Positions 51,935 to 60,179 of a stretch of 64,000 nt of DNA are shown in pieces. The notes under the pieces were generated by a model. It did no database searches. It was not told where the DNA came from and saw only the letters and a list, made by a program, of their open reading frames with translations. Made by a program: the position numbers and the translations under genes. The stretch's first letter is position 1, and the number at the start of each line of letters is the position of its first letter. This DNA comes from Anaeroplasma bactoclasticum. GTDB taxonomy: Bacteria > Bacillota_I > Bacilli_A > Acholeplasmatales > Anaeroplasmataceae. The stretch covers positions 62,001-126,000 of the forward strand of contig NZ_QXEV01000002.1 in assembly GCF_003550015.1 (NCBI RefSeq). Reading direction: 5' to 3'.

Positions 51935-52549
51935 ATGGATTTTACATCCATTATGGGGAATCCTTATTTAATAACTGCATATATAATATCCATTATAGGC
52001 TATGGTTTATTTGCTATCGCTTCTGGATTAAAAAAGAAGAAGCATTTACTAATTTGTCAATCTACTGCGAATGCACTTTGTGCAGTTGCTGAAGGAATGA
52101 CAGGGCTTTGGAGTGGACTAGTACAGGATGCAGTGAATTTTATAAGAAATTTATTTGTATTAAAAAAATGGATGAATACAGCTTTGGCTATTATATTTAT
52201 TGTACTAGGTACAGGTATTGGAATATTTGTATTTATTTATGATTTTGAGCATGCCAAATGGTGGGGATTATTACCTGTTGTTGCAACATTAGAGTATTCT
52301 ATCGTTATATTAATTCCTAGGGTTCGAATTGAAATAGTAAAAATAGCTATTATGGTATCCTCATCCTGCTGGACAATTTATGGATATGGTATGAATTTTA
52401 TTCCAACAATGGCATTTAATTTATTATCCTTTATATTAGCTACAATTTCTTTAATAACTATTATAGTAAAAAGAAAGCATAAAGAAGTGAATGTAGATAA
52501 TATGGATAGGAATGAATTACAAGAAGCATTAAAAACTACAGAAGTGTAG
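51935..52549 (+). CDS. YgjV-like inner membrane protein
   Basis: 204 residues with about six hydrophobic segments. The N-terminal pattern (ITAYIISIIGYGLFAIASG) and QSTANALCAVAEGMTGLWSGLVQ match the YgjV family of unknown function. Start is the ATG 9-10 bases behind GAGGAGTG. The stop codon lies in the terminator stem that follows. Confidence 0.8.
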   Translation: MDFTSIMGNPYLITAYIISIIGYGLFAIASGLKKKKHLLICQSTANALCAVAEGMTGLWSGLVQDAVNFIRNLFVLKKWMNTALAIIFIVLGTGIGIFVFIYDFEHAKWWGLLPVVATLEYSIVILIPRVRIEIVKIAIMVSSSCWTIYGYGMNFIPTMAFNLLSFILATISLITIIVKRKHKEVNVDNMDRNELQEALKTTEV

Positions 52550-52560
52550 TTTTTTGTTTT
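52532..52560 (+). terminator. terminator of the YgjV-like gene
   Basis: AAAACTAC (52532-52539), loop of six, GTAGTTTT (52546-52553), followed by TTGTTTTCTTTT. Confidence 0.75.
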
Positions 52561-52609
52561 CTTTTGGGTTTTATTATTATATAATACTTTAAAAGAAAGA
52601 AGGGTTATT

Positions 52610-52981
52610 ATGATAAAAATTGAAACTCAGGATGCTCCTAAGGCATTAGGACCATACTCTCAAGGAATAATAGTAAATGGAATGATTTATACATCTGGTA
52701 TGCTTGGGATTAATCCAAATACAAATGTGCTAGAGGAAACTATTGAATTACAAGCAGAACAAGCATTTAAAAATATAGAAGCTATATTAAAGGAAGGTAA
52801 TTCTAACTTAGATAATGTAGTTAAAACTACAGTTTATCTATCTAACTTAGCTAATTTTGGTATAGTAAATGATATTTATGATAAATATTTTCTATCTAAA
52901 CCAGCAAGAAGCTTGTGTGAAGTAAAAAGCTTACCTAAGGGTGCTTTAATTGAAATAGAAGCAATTGCGCAAGTTAAATAA
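52610..52981 (+). CDS. ridA: RidA-family enamine/imine deaminase
   Basis: Removes reactive 2-aminoacrylate and similar enamines. 123 residues. DAPKALGPYSQGI at the N terminus, GNSNLDNVVKTTVYLSNL in the middle, and the essential Arg in KPARSLCEVKSLPKGALIEIEAIA. ATG behind GAAAGAAGGGTTATT. Monocistronic. Confidence 0.95.
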   Translation: MIKIETQDAPKALGPYSQGIIVNGMIYTSGMLGINPNTNVLEETIELQAEQAFKNIEAILKEGNSNLDNVVKTTVYLSNLANFGIVNDIYDKYFLSKPARSLCEVKSLPKGALIEIEAIAQVK

Positions 52982-53009
52982 GAAATAGTACCTAAAGGTA
53001 CCATTTCTA

Positions 53010-53038
53010 TTGAAAAACTAGACAAATTTTGCTACAAT
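53010..53038 (+). promoter_or_regulatory. promoter of the DAHP synthase gene
   Basis: TTGAAA (53010-53015) and TACAAT (53033-53038) are 17 bases apart. A hairpin (GAAATAGTACCT with AGGTACCATTTC) just upstream lacks a T-run. Confidence 0.75.
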
Positions 53039-53073
53039 GATGTAAATTTCTTATAAAATGGGGTTGATTATTT

Positions 53074-54120
53074 ATGAATATGGATTTTAAAAGAAAGCTC
53101 CCTACTCCAAAGGAAGTAAAGGAAATGTTTCCTTTATCCGATGAGCTTGCTAAAATAAAACAAAAGAATGATGAAGAAATTCAAGCAATTATCCGAGGGG
53201 ATTCCAAAAAATTATTATTAATTATTGGACCATGCTCTGCAGATAGAGAAGATGCTGTATTAGATTATATGAAAAGATTAAAGGTCGTATACGAAAAGGT
53301 AAAGGATGTTATCTTTATTGTCCCAAGAGTATATACCAATAAGCCTAGAACAACAGGAGAAGGCTATAAGGGCTTGTTACATCAGCCAGATCCAACAAAG
53401 CCTAGTGATATGTTACAGGGTATTATTGCAATTCGTAAGCTTCATATGGATGTTTTAGCCGAAACTGGCTTTTCAACTGCAGATGAAATGCTATATCCAG
53501 AAAACCATAGATATCTATCTGATTTATTATCCTATGTTGCCGTTGGCGCAAGAAGTGTAGAAAATCAGCAGCATAGATTAACTGCATCTGGTATTAATAT
53601 TCCAGTAGGTATGAAAAATCCTACTTCTGGTGATTTATCTGTTATGCTAAATTCTATTCGTGCAGCACAATCTCCACATACCTTCATTTATAGAGGCTGG
53701 GAGGTTGAATCTATGGGTAATCCACTTGCTCATGCGATTTTACGAGGATATGTTAATAAGCATGGTGAATCCCAACCAAATTATCATTATGAGGATATGT
53801 TCTTTTTAGCATCTAGGTATGATCCTACTAAATATAAATTCCCTGCAGTTATTGTAGATTGTAATCATAATAATTCAGGTAAAAAATATTTAGAACAGAT
53901 TCGTATTGCAAAAGAAGTATTACATTCTGCAAGTCATAATGAAAATATTGATAAGATCTTTAGAGGCTTAATGATTGAATCCTATATTGAGGATGGAAAT
54001 CAAAAGGTAGAAGATGGAGTATATGGTAAATCTATTACTGATCCATGCTTAGGCTTTGAAAAGACAGAAAAACTTATTTTAGAGCTTGCTGAGATGAGAA
54101 GAGCAGCTTTAAAAAAGTAA
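53074..54120 (+). CDS. 3-deoxy-7-phosphoheptulonate synthase, class I (AroF/G/H type)
   Basis: First step of aromatic amino acid synthesis: condenses phosphoenolpyruvate and erythrose 4-phosphate. 348 residues. IIGPCSADRED, VPRVYTNKPRTTGEGYKGL, GARSVENQQHR and VIVDCNHNNSGK are the AroAI-alpha signatures, with the metal Cys in GPCS. Which inhibitor isozyme (Phe, Tyr or Trp) it is cannot be told, so no symbol is given. It stands alone, away from other aro genes. Confidence 0.95.
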   Translation: MNMDFKRKLPTPKEVKEMFPLSDELAKIKQKNDEEIQAIIRGDSKKLLLIIGPCSADREDAVLDYMKRLKVVYEKVKDVIFIVPRVYTNKPRTTGEGYKGLLHQPDPTKPSDMLQGIIAIRKLHMDVLAETGFSTADEMLYPENHRYLSDLLSYVAVGARSVENQQHRLTASGINIPVGMKNPTSGDLSVMLNSIRAAQSPHTFIYRGWEVESMGNPLAHAILRGYVNKHGESQPNYHYEDMFFLASRYDPTKYKFPAVIVDCNHNNSGKKYLEQIRIAKEVLHSASHNENIDKIFRGLMIESYIEDGNQKVEDGVYGKSITDPCLGFEKTEKLILELAEMRRAALKK

Positions 54121-54128
54121 AATTCTTC

Positions 54129-54157
54129 TTGAATTTAAAACACAAATCCGATATAAT
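54129..54157 (+). promoter_or_regulatory. promoter of tRNA-Ser
   Basis: TTGAAT (54129-54134) and TATAAT (54152-54157), spacer 17, ending 15 bases before the tRNA. Confidence 0.82.
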
Positions 54158-54172
54158 GAATATCGGACATTT

Positions 54173-54261
54173 GCAGAGGTACCCAAGAGGCTGAAGGGAC
54201 ACGCTTGGAAAGCGTGCAGACGGGAGACCGTGCAGGGGTTCAAATCCCCTCCTCTGCGCCA
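54173..54261 (+). tRNA. tRNA-Ser (anticodon GGA)
   Basis: 89 bases with the long variable arm of tRNA-Ser. Acceptor stem GCAGAGG with CCTCTGC, discriminator G, encoded CCA at 54259-54261. Anticodon stem CACGC/GCGTG, loop TTGGAAA, anticodon GGA. T arm GGGGTTCAAATCCCC. Confidence 0.97.
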
Positions 54262-54272
54262 CTTGAAACAAT

Positions 54273-54309
54273 AGCTTTGATACATAGTTATCAAGGCTTT
54301 TATTTTTAT
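54273..54309 (+). terminator. terminator of tRNA-Ser
   Basis: AGCTTTGATA (54273-54282) pairs with TATCAAGGCT (54289-54298) and is followed by TTTATTTTTATAT. It overlaps the stop codon region of the convergent RhuM-like gene. Confidence 0.8.
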
Positions 54310-55181
54310 ATATTCTTTAACAATTCATCCTTGCTTATTGTAATAATTTTTGTCATAACAAATCTTTTCTTTCCAACATCCTTTATAGAAGAACCAATTG
54401 AATAAATATCAGCATCTATTATTAAAAATCTATCATGTATTATATTTGTTCTTATTATATTTAAATTATGATTAATTTGAAATTTAGAAATATCTTGTTT
54501 AGTGATATTAGCTGATGGTAATGTGTAAATTGTAATAGGAATCATTATTTCATTTAACATATCTAAAACAGTTATATCTATATATCCATCAATTATGATT
54601 ATTTCTTTTTTGGCAGATAGAAGAAGCTTTTTAATATATGAATAAGCTTCAAATATATCATTTTCATAAAATAGCATATTTGATAGTATGTTATCTGTTG
54701 ATTCAAGTGATAACATTCTAGTATTTAAATTCGATGTACTTTCTATTAAATTATTAACTTTATTATTTAAGGTAATTATGTTTTCTTGACATTCCATACA
54801 ACGTTTATTATTTATGGCATAACCATTTAATAAATATTGTTTTAATATAGAATTAGCCCACTTTCTAAATAATGTTCCTCGTTTTGAATTAACTCTGTAT
54901 CCAACAGCAATTATCATATCTAAATTGTAATATTTAACTAAATACTTTTTGCCGTCAGAAGCAGTTAGTGCGTTTTCCGCACATACTGAATTAGGTAATT
55001 CTTTTTCTAGAAGAATATTATTTACATGGCGTGTAATTCTTGTTCTATCAACATCAAATAGTGCTGCCATATCATTTTGTGTTAACCATACGGTATCTTC
55101 ATTAGGCGATACATTTACGTCTAAACTAAAATCTCCATCTTCAAATTTTATTAATTCATATTTCTTTTCATTGATATTCAT
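54306..55181 (-). CDS. RhuM-type protein with C-terminal PLD-like domain (copy 2)
   Basis: 291 residues, second gene of a tandem pair. N-terminal RhuM-like region about 1-128: winged-HTH-like segment QNDMAALFDVDRTRITRHV (residues 35-53) and YYNLDMIIAVGYRVNS (84-99) with SILKQYLLNGYAIN. A coiled-coil-like linker about 130-165 follows. The C-terminal part about 175-291 looks like a phospholipase D-like domain with strand KKEIIIIDGYID and a single HxR-x4-D motif (His249, Arg251, Asp256) and SIGSSIKD. The start is one base after the stop of copy 1, behind AGGCAAGG. Nuclease or toxin activity is inference; nothing in the sequence shows the target. Confidence 0.75.
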   Translation of the reverse strand: MNINEKKYELIKFEDGDFSLDVNVSPNEDTVWLTQNDMAALFDVDRTRITRHVNNILLEKELPNSVCAENALTASDGKKYLVKYYNLDMIIAVGYRVNSKRGTLFRKWANSILKQYLLNGYAINNKRCMECQENIITLNNKVNNLIESTSNLNTRMLSLESTDNILSNMLFYENDIFEAYSYIKKLLLSAKKEIIIIDGYIDITVLDMLNEIMIPITIYTLPSANITKQDISKFQINHNLNIIRTNIIHDRFLIIDADIYSIGSSIKDVGKKRFVMTKIITISKDELLKNI

Positions 55182-55182
55182 T

Positions 55183-56037
55183 TTAGTTTTTACCTTGCCT
55201 TTCCCCTAGAATCATTTCTTTAGTTATGTTTTCTAATTTCATCATAAAGAATCTTTTCTCGCCTATATCGTTAAATGATGAACCTATGGCATAGGCTAAA
55301 TTATCAATAATGATAAACCTATCATGAATAATATCATTATGAATAATAGTTATATTTTCAGGTATTATTTCTTTATTTAAATAAGATGAAGTAGAAGTAA
55401 CAATTGTTATTTTAACCTTTATATCCGATAACATAGTAAGTAAGAATTTATCTGCATACTGATCTATAATAGTTATTTCATCTCTAGCTAAAAAGAAGAG
55501 CTTTCTTAAGAAGGTATATGGTTCTAATATTTCACCTTCAAATATAATTTGAGTATTATCCGAATAGATAGTCATTTCTAAATTCTTTAACCTATTTTCT
55601 AAATTTATTACATTAGCTTCAAGTTGTAATATATTGGATTGATATGCCATAATTCTTTCCGTATTTATGGCATAACCATTCAATAAGTATTGTTTTAATA
55701 TAGAATTAGCCCAGCGCCTAAATTGAATTCCACATTTTGAATTAACTCTATAACCAACGGCAAGAATCATATCAAGATTATAGTATAATGTGGGCTTGGT
55801 ATTGATAGTAGATAATTCGGTTTTTCCGAATTTTCTCATAACGACATTTTCTTCTAATTCATCTTTCAAAATGTTCTTTATATGCTCATTAATAGTTGAT
55901 TTTGCTTTCCCCAAAAGAATGGCGATTTGATCTTGGTTTAACCACACTGTATCTTCATTAGGCGATACATTTACATCTAAACTAAAATCTCCATCTTCAA
56001 ATTTAATTAAATTGTATTTCTTTTCATTGATATTCAT
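55183..56037 (-). CDS. RhuM-type protein with C-terminal PLD-like domain (copy 1)
   Basis: 284 residues, first gene of the pair, with start ATG behind the strong ATAGGAGGAAAAT. Same order as its neighbour: N-terminal about 1-30 almost identical, a different HTH segment (QDQIAILLGKAKSTINEHI, 35-53), identical-looking ILAVGYRVNS and NSILKQYLLNGYAIN, then a coiled-coil-like linker and a PLD-like end with His238, Arg240 and Asp245 in IIHDRFIIID. The HTH and C-terminal parts have diverged while the linking parts are conserved. RhuM was first named in Salmonella; most homologues are orphans in mobile regions. Confidence 0.75.
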   Translation of the reverse strand: MNINEKKYNLIKFEDGDFSLDVNVSPNEDTVWLNQDQIAILLGKAKSTINEHIKNILKDELEENVVMRKFGKTELSTINTKPTLYYNLDMILAVGYRVNSKCGIQFRRWANSILKQYLLNGYAINTERIMAYQSNILQLEANVINLENRLKNLEMTIYSDNTQIIFEGEILEPYTFLRKLFFLARDEITIIDQYADKFLLTMLSDIKVKITIVTSTSSYLNKEIIPENITIIHNDIIHDRFIIIDNLAYAIGSSFNDIGEKRFFMMKLENITKEMILGERQGKN

Positions 56038-56061
56038 ATTTTCCTCCTATTTTTCTCAAAT

Positions 56062-56094
56062 AAAAAAGCCTTACTGCATTTCGCAATAAGGCTC
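56062..56094 (-). terminator. attenuator-like terminator upstream of the RhuM pair
   Basis: On the minus strand AGCCTTA, a mismatch, TGC pairs with GCA, mismatch, TAAGGCT, followed by six T residues (56067-56062). It lies between the promoter and the first RhuM gene and overlaps the end of a 23-codon reading frame. Confidence 0.8.
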
Positions 56095-56142
56095 AAAAAT
56101 TTTTTTATTAAGTTGTAATTTCAATTGAATAAGATTTTTCAT
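56071..56142 (-). CDS. 23-residue putative leader peptide
   Basis: ATG at 56142, six bases behind AAAGGAG, 23 codons, TAA at 56071. The product is Lys-, Leu- and Gln-rich (MKNLIQLKLQLNKK at the start). Its last codons and stop lie within the terminator stem at 56067-56093, so a ribosome translating to the end would melt the stem and let transcription reach the RhuM genes. No run of one amino acid codon points to a sensed metabolite. It may instead be a coincidence of a good ribosome site and a short open frame. Confidence 0.45.
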   Translation of the reverse strand: MKNLIQLKLQLNKKIFEPYCEMQ

Positions 56143-56170
56143 TTACAACTCCTTTAGATATTCAGTATTA

Positions 56171-56195
56171 TACCATATTATTAAATATTATGGTA
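56171..56195. promoter_or_regulatory. overlapping divergent promoters with inverted repeat
   Basis: TACCATA (56171-56177) and TATGGTA (56189-56195) are reverse complements. On the minus strand the first half lies within TGGTATAAT, an extended -10 for the leader peptide and RhuM genes; on the plus strand the second half lies within TGGTAAAAT, an extended -10 for the lipoprotein gene. A regulator binding the repeat would touch both promoters. Confidence 0.55.
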
Positions 56196-56228
56196 AAATA
56201 TTTTAAAAGATATGGAAAGGAGCCTATT

Positions 56229-58151
56229 ATGAGATCGATTTTAAAAAGTATTTTTAAGAATAAAACTTTATTGTTTATAATTACAGTTTTAATGTTCTCT
56301 TTTTTACTTGCAGGATGTAAAAATGGTGGTGATACAAATCAAGTAGATAACACACCAAAAGAATATGAAGCTGTAGAAAAGACTATAGGATTAAATGGTG
56401 GAGAAGTAAAAGATGAAAAGTCTGGACTAGGGTTAACTATTCCTTCTGGTGCATTAGAAAAGGATACTAACATATCCGTACAATATGTGGAGAATAAAGA
56501 GCATGTTTCTATAGATCTTTTAACCTCTTTTTTAGGTGCAGCTGAATTTAAGCCTTCTGGAACAGTTTTTAGTGAACCAGTAGAAGTAAGCATGAATTTG
56601 ACAGAAGCTCCATCAAATTCAACTATATGTGTATTTTGTTATGATGAAGTAAATAATGTATGGGATTTTATAACTGATGCGAATTGTAATGGTAAGACAG
56701 CTACATTTAAAATTACTCATTTTTCAAAATACCAATGCTTAAATATTACAGAAGCTATGTATAGTAAATATATTGATTTAGTAAATCAAGCACAAAGAGA
56801 TGGAAAATCTGATTCTTGGATTACGGAATCCTATAGGGATTATTTAGTTAATGAAAAGCATGTTATGGATTATTATGAAGAATCCGGTGGATATTATTAT
56901 GAACCTGTTGGCCTATTTATTGGTGGTGCTTATCAATTAAATGGCAAACAAGGCGATGGAGATGAATTAACTAAAAGATATGGCGAAAGTAATAAGGTTG
57001 GTAATACATATGGTTACTCTAAAGTAGGCGGTAAAACTGTATCTTATGCGGAAGCTAAATCAGAGCTAGGTAAAACTAAAGAAAAGAAAGATGTTATAGA
57101 TGTTACTGTTACCATAGATTATAAAATGATCAAGCCTACTATTGATTTAACTGCATCGAAAACAACCTTAAAAAGAGGCGAAGTTGCAACAGTAAATGTA
57201 TATTGTCATTATGCAAAAGCGGGTAATACTATATATCCGGATTTTGCATTACCAAATTATAAATTACAAATTCAAAAGCCTACTCATTTAAGTGTAGAAA
57301 ATACTGAGGTTACAACAAATGATTCTGGTAAGGCAGTATTTACAGTAAAATCAAAAGATGGTGAAAAAGATACTGTTAAGGTTACATTTGATGTGGCTGG
57401 TGATTTTGGTACCCATGCGGAAGGCTCTATAACCTTTAGAAAGGAAGAAGACAATACATATAATTTAAGTGGTCATATTGTTGAAACATATGAGTTTGAG
57501 CATAGCTATGATCCATCAAGGTATGAAGAAGATGAATACACTAAGTATGATATTATCAAACCTGGAAAAGTAAAAATAACGATTGAATATGATATAGAAG
57601 GTACAATTTCATGGACTAAATTTGGTTCTCTTAGTGGTGAGGTTGGTTATAAGAATATAACAGCCAAATTAGAAAGCACTGCTGCTGAATTAAAAGGAAA
57701 AAAAGCTTATAGTGTTGTTGCAGGTAATAAGTTATGGACTAATTTTCATAGCATATATGAGCCATTTAAGGATGCCACATATACAATTACGGATGTGCCA
57801 AAAACAAGTTATACTGGTTCAACTTCCATTTTAACTATAGCTCTATTTGAAGAGGGACAATCCTATGAATTTGTGAATATATTGACATCTGGTTATATCT
57901 ATTCTGCATCCGATGATTCTGAATCTAGTGATACTTTTGGTTGTGATTTTACATCAATAACAAGTGCTCCATTTATCTTAGATGGATTTGAATTAAAAAC
58001 TGGCACGCAGACAATTACTGTAGATAGCTTTAAAGATTCTAGATATGCACACATAAATCGTTATAGTGATGGTGATAAATTTGAAGTAAATGATCCTTAT
58101 GTATTTAATATGAAGGTATCAACAACTCAAACAATTACTATTTCTGAATAA
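56229..58151 (+). CDS. lipoprotein with ZU5-type domain
   Basis: 640 residues. Signal peptide with a lipobox (FSFLLAGC, Cys about 33). A ZU5-like domain follows at about 50-185 (GLGLTIPSGALEKDTNISVQ, NNVWDFITDA), a family that in bacteria sits in surface proteins. About 300-400 looks like a bacterial Ig-like domain (GEVATVNVYCHY, DSGKAVFTVKSKDG). The rest is beta-rich and unassigned. The start at 56229 follows AAAGGAGCCTATT; the in-frame upstream ATG overlaps the promoter. Surface-exposed; function unknown. Confidence 0.78.
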   Translation: MRSILKSIFKNKTLLFIITVLMFSFLLAGCKNGGDTNQVDNTPKEYEAVEKTIGLNGGEVKDEKSGLGLTIPSGALEKDTNISVQYVENKEHVSIDLLTSFLGAAEFKPSGTVFSEPVEVSMNLTEAPSNSTICVFCYDEVNNVWDFITDANCNGKTATFKITHFSKYQCLNITEAMYSKYIDLVNQAQRDGKSDSWITESYRDYLVNEKHVMDYYEESGGYYYEPVGLFIGGAYQLNGKQGDGDELTKRYGESNKVGNTYGYSKVGGKTVSYAEAKSELGKTKEKKDVIDVTVTIDYKMIKPTIDLTASKTTLKRGEVATVNVYCHYAKAGNTIYPDFALPNYKLQIQKPTHLSVENTEVTTNDSGKAVFTVKSKDGEKDTVKVTFDVAGDFGTHAEGSITFRKEEDNTYNLSGHIVETYEFEHSYDPSRYEEDEYTKYDIIKPGKVKITIEYDIEGTISWTKFGSLSGEVGYKNITAKLESTAAELKGKKAYSVVAGNKLWTNFHSIYEPFKDATYTITDVPKTSYTGSTSILTIALFEEGQSYEFVNILTSGYIYSASDDSESSDTFGCDFTSITSAPFILDGFELKTGTQTITVDSFKDSRYAHINRYSDGDKFEVNDPYVFNMKVSTTQTITISE

Positions 58152-58201
58152 AAAACAAAATGCTAGTAGATACAAAAAGATGTTATTAGGAGAGTATATT
58201 T

Positions 58202-58723
58202 ATGTTAGAGGAAGTAAAGAATTATAAATTAAAGCATAAGAATTTAAAGCTTATCCCTATTACAACAAAAAACTATTGGGAAATAGGTTGGCTTGAACTA
58301 AAAAAAGAACAAGAAGAGTTTGTTGGAGATAATTTTAAATCTATGGCTTATGCATATGCAACAGTAATGGAAGGCAAATATGCTAAGGCTTTTGGCATAT
58401 ATGATGGTGATGAATCTATAGGGTTCTTACTAATTGGACATAATTCTTATAGCTTTGAGGGGTGTCCTAAAACACTTATGCATAGCTATGATTTATGGAG
58501 AATCATGATAGATAAGGATTACCAAAATATAGGATATGGGAAAGATGCAGTAAAGCTAGCAATAGATTATATATTAACTTTTCCTGATGGAGAAGAAGAT
58601 ATTATTACAACAAGCTATGTAGAAGGAAATGAATGTGCTAAACATATATATGAATCCTTTGGCTTTAAACCAAATGGAGATAATTATGAGGATGAAATCA
58701 CTTTAGTTTTAAAAGTGAAATAA
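58202..58723 (+). CDS. GNAT acetyltransferase
   Basis: 173 residues. Acetyl-CoA loop: RIMIDKDYQNIGYGKDAV (Q-x-x-G-x-G/A type), then CAKHIYESFGFK. Similar to spermidine/spermine-type acetyltransferases of Bacillota. The neighbouring gene 15 bases downstream is a paralogue with the same YQNxGYGxxA core. Start behind TAGGAGAGTATATTT. Substrate unknown. Confidence 0.85.
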   Translation: MLEEVKNYKLKHKNLKLIPITTKNYWEIGWLELKKEQEEFVGDNFKSMAYAYATVMEGKYAKAFGIYDGDESIGFLLIGHNSYSFEGCPKTLMHSYDLWRIMIDKDYQNIGYGKDAVKLAIDYILTFPDGEEDIITTSYVEGNECAKHIYESFGFKPNGDNYEDEITLVLKVK

Positions 58724-58738
58724 ATAAGGAAAAATATT

Positions 58739-59257
58739 ATGGAAAATATTACATTAGAAAAAATTACATATAAGAATTATATAGATGTAATTTGGAGATT
58801 AAAAGTATCAAGGAGCCAAAAGAATTTTGTTGCATCAAACAATAATTCACTTGCGGAAGCTTATGTTGCAATTACAAATGGATGTGTTGCCATGCCATTT
58901 GCAATATGTAAAAATAATAAGCCTATTGGCTTTTTAATGATAGGCTATGGAATGGATGAAGAGGATTTAGAAGGAGAAGACCCTTTATTTATTGAAATGG
59001 TTAAAAAAAGCTATTGCCTATGGCGCTTTATGATCGATAAAAGATATCAGAATAAGGGATATGGAAGAAAGGCTATGCAGCTTGCCTTAGATTATATTCG
59101 TACATTTCCTTGCGGGAAGGCAGATTTATGCTGGTTATCCTATGAGCCTGAAAATGTAGTTGCGAAAAAGCTATATGAGTCCTTTGGATTTATAGAACAG
59201 CCACAGTGGTATAATGGTAAAGAAGGGGAAGAAATCCCTGCATTATTAAAGCTATAA
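58739..59257 (+). CDS. GNAT acetyltransferase
   Basis: 172 residues, paralogue of the upstream gene. FMIDKRYQNKGYGRKAMQLALDYIRTFP binds acetyl-CoA (core YQNKGYGRKAMQ) and VAKKLYESFGFIEQP is the C-terminal motif. The two probably arose by tandem duplication and share a transcript. Ribosome site AAGGAAAAATATT. Substrate unknown. Confidence 0.85.
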   Translation: MENITLEKITYKNYIDVIWRLKVSRSQKNFVASNNNSLAEAYVAITNGCVAMPFAICKNNKPIGFLMIGYGMDEEDLEGEDPLFIEMVKKSYCLWRFMIDKRYQNKGYGRKAMQLALDYIRTFPCGKADLCWLSYEPENVVAKKLYESFGFIEQPQWYNGKEGEEIPALLKL

Positions 59258-59264
59258 TAGATGA

Positions 59265-59294
59265 AATGCACTGATTATTGTCAGTGCATTTTTC
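59265..59294 (+). terminator. terminator of the GNAT pair
   Basis: AATGCACTGA (59265-59274), loop of six, TCAGTGCATT (59281-59290), then TTTC. Confidence 0.78.
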
Positions 59295-59327
59295 ATTACT
59301 TTTGTTATAATAATATCTGGAGGGATT

Positions 59328-60110
59328 ATGAGAATGGTTACAAAAAAGGATATTATTAATGAATTAACTAAAATGGGGTTAAAAGAAGGAGATAATGTAT
59401 TATGTCATATCTCCTTAAGCAGTATGGGCTATGTTTTAGGTGGAGCACAAACTGTTTGTGAGGCACTACTTGAGATTGTTAAGGATAGTGGTACAGTAAT
59501 GATGCCAACACAATCTTGGAGAAATTTAGACCCAGAAGAAGGAGTTCATTGGGAGGCATCTAAAGAGGAATGGGATATTATTAGAGCGGAATTCCCAGCT
59601 TATGATAAATTCAAAACTCCTACAAGCACTATGGGAGTTTGTGCAGAATTATTTAGAACTTTTCCTAATGCATATAGAAGTGATCATCCTGCAAGAAGCT
59701 TTGCAGCAATTGGTAAATATGCAAAGTATTTAACAGATAATCATGACTTATCGAATATATTTGGAGAAGGGTCTCCATTATCTAAATTATATGATTTAAA
59801 TGGAAAGGTATTATTAATTGGAGTTTTACATGATAAAAATACCTCTATCCATTTAGCAGATGTAAGAGCAAATTATGAATCTAAGCATAATGTTATATGT
59901 CATAGTGCTATTTTAGAGAATGGTAAAAGAGTATGGAAGGCCTATGAAACATTATATGTGGATGGAGAGGATTTTATTAGTCTTGGTGAATCCTTTGAGA
60001 AGAACAATACTATTTCTTATGGAAAAATAGGAGATGCTTCAATTCGTTTAATGAATCAAAGGGAATTAGTAGATTATGCAGTATCTTGGATAGAAAAGAA
60101 TAGAAAATAG
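59328..60110 (+). CDS. AAC(3)-family N-acetyltransferase
   Basis: 260 residues of the antibiotic N-acetyltransferase family (aminoglycoside 3-N-acetyltransferase fold; YokD-like). GDNVLCHISLSSMGYVLGGAQTV, GTVMMPTQSW, YRSDHPARSFAAIGK and GKVLLIGVLHDKNTSIHLADVR are family motifs. Many chromosomal members have no proven antibiotic activity, so resistance cannot be concluded. ATG behind TGGAGGGATT. Between two terminators. Confidence 0.88.
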   Translation: MRMVTKKDIINELTKMGLKEGDNVLCHISLSSMGYVLGGAQTVCEALLEIVKDSGTVMMPTQSWRNLDPEEGVHWEASKEEWDIIRAEFPAYDKFKTPTSTMGVCAELFRTFPNAYRSDHPARSFAAIGKYAKYLTDNHDLSNIFGEGSPLSKLYDLNGKVLLIGVLHDKNTSIHLADVRANYESKHNVICHSAILENGKRVWKAYETLYVDGEDFISLGESFEKNNTISYGKIGDASIRLMNQRELVDYAVSWIEKNRK

Positions 60111-60122
60111 TATGTAGATTAG

Positions 60123-60147
60123 AGGAGTTTTATAACTCCTTTTTTTA
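60123..60147 (+). terminator. terminator of the AAC(3)-family gene
   Basis: AGGAGTT (60123-60129), short AT loop, AACTCCT (60134-60140), then seven T residues. Confidence 0.82.
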
Positions 60148-60149
60148 AT

Positions 60150-60175
60150 TAAAAAGGTCTCCTAAAAAGGAGACC
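60150..60175 (-). terminator. terminator of the acyl-activating cassette
   Basis: On the minus strand GGTCTCC (60175-60169) pairs with GGAGACC (60162-60156) and is followed by TTTTTAATT. It begins five bases after the thioesterase stop. Confidence 0.85.
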
Positions 60176-60179
60176 ATAT

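Noticed and set aside
59328-60110. Aminoglycoside resistance gene
   Set aside because: Family membership alone does not show activity on aminoglycosides; chromosomal YokD-like members often lack it.
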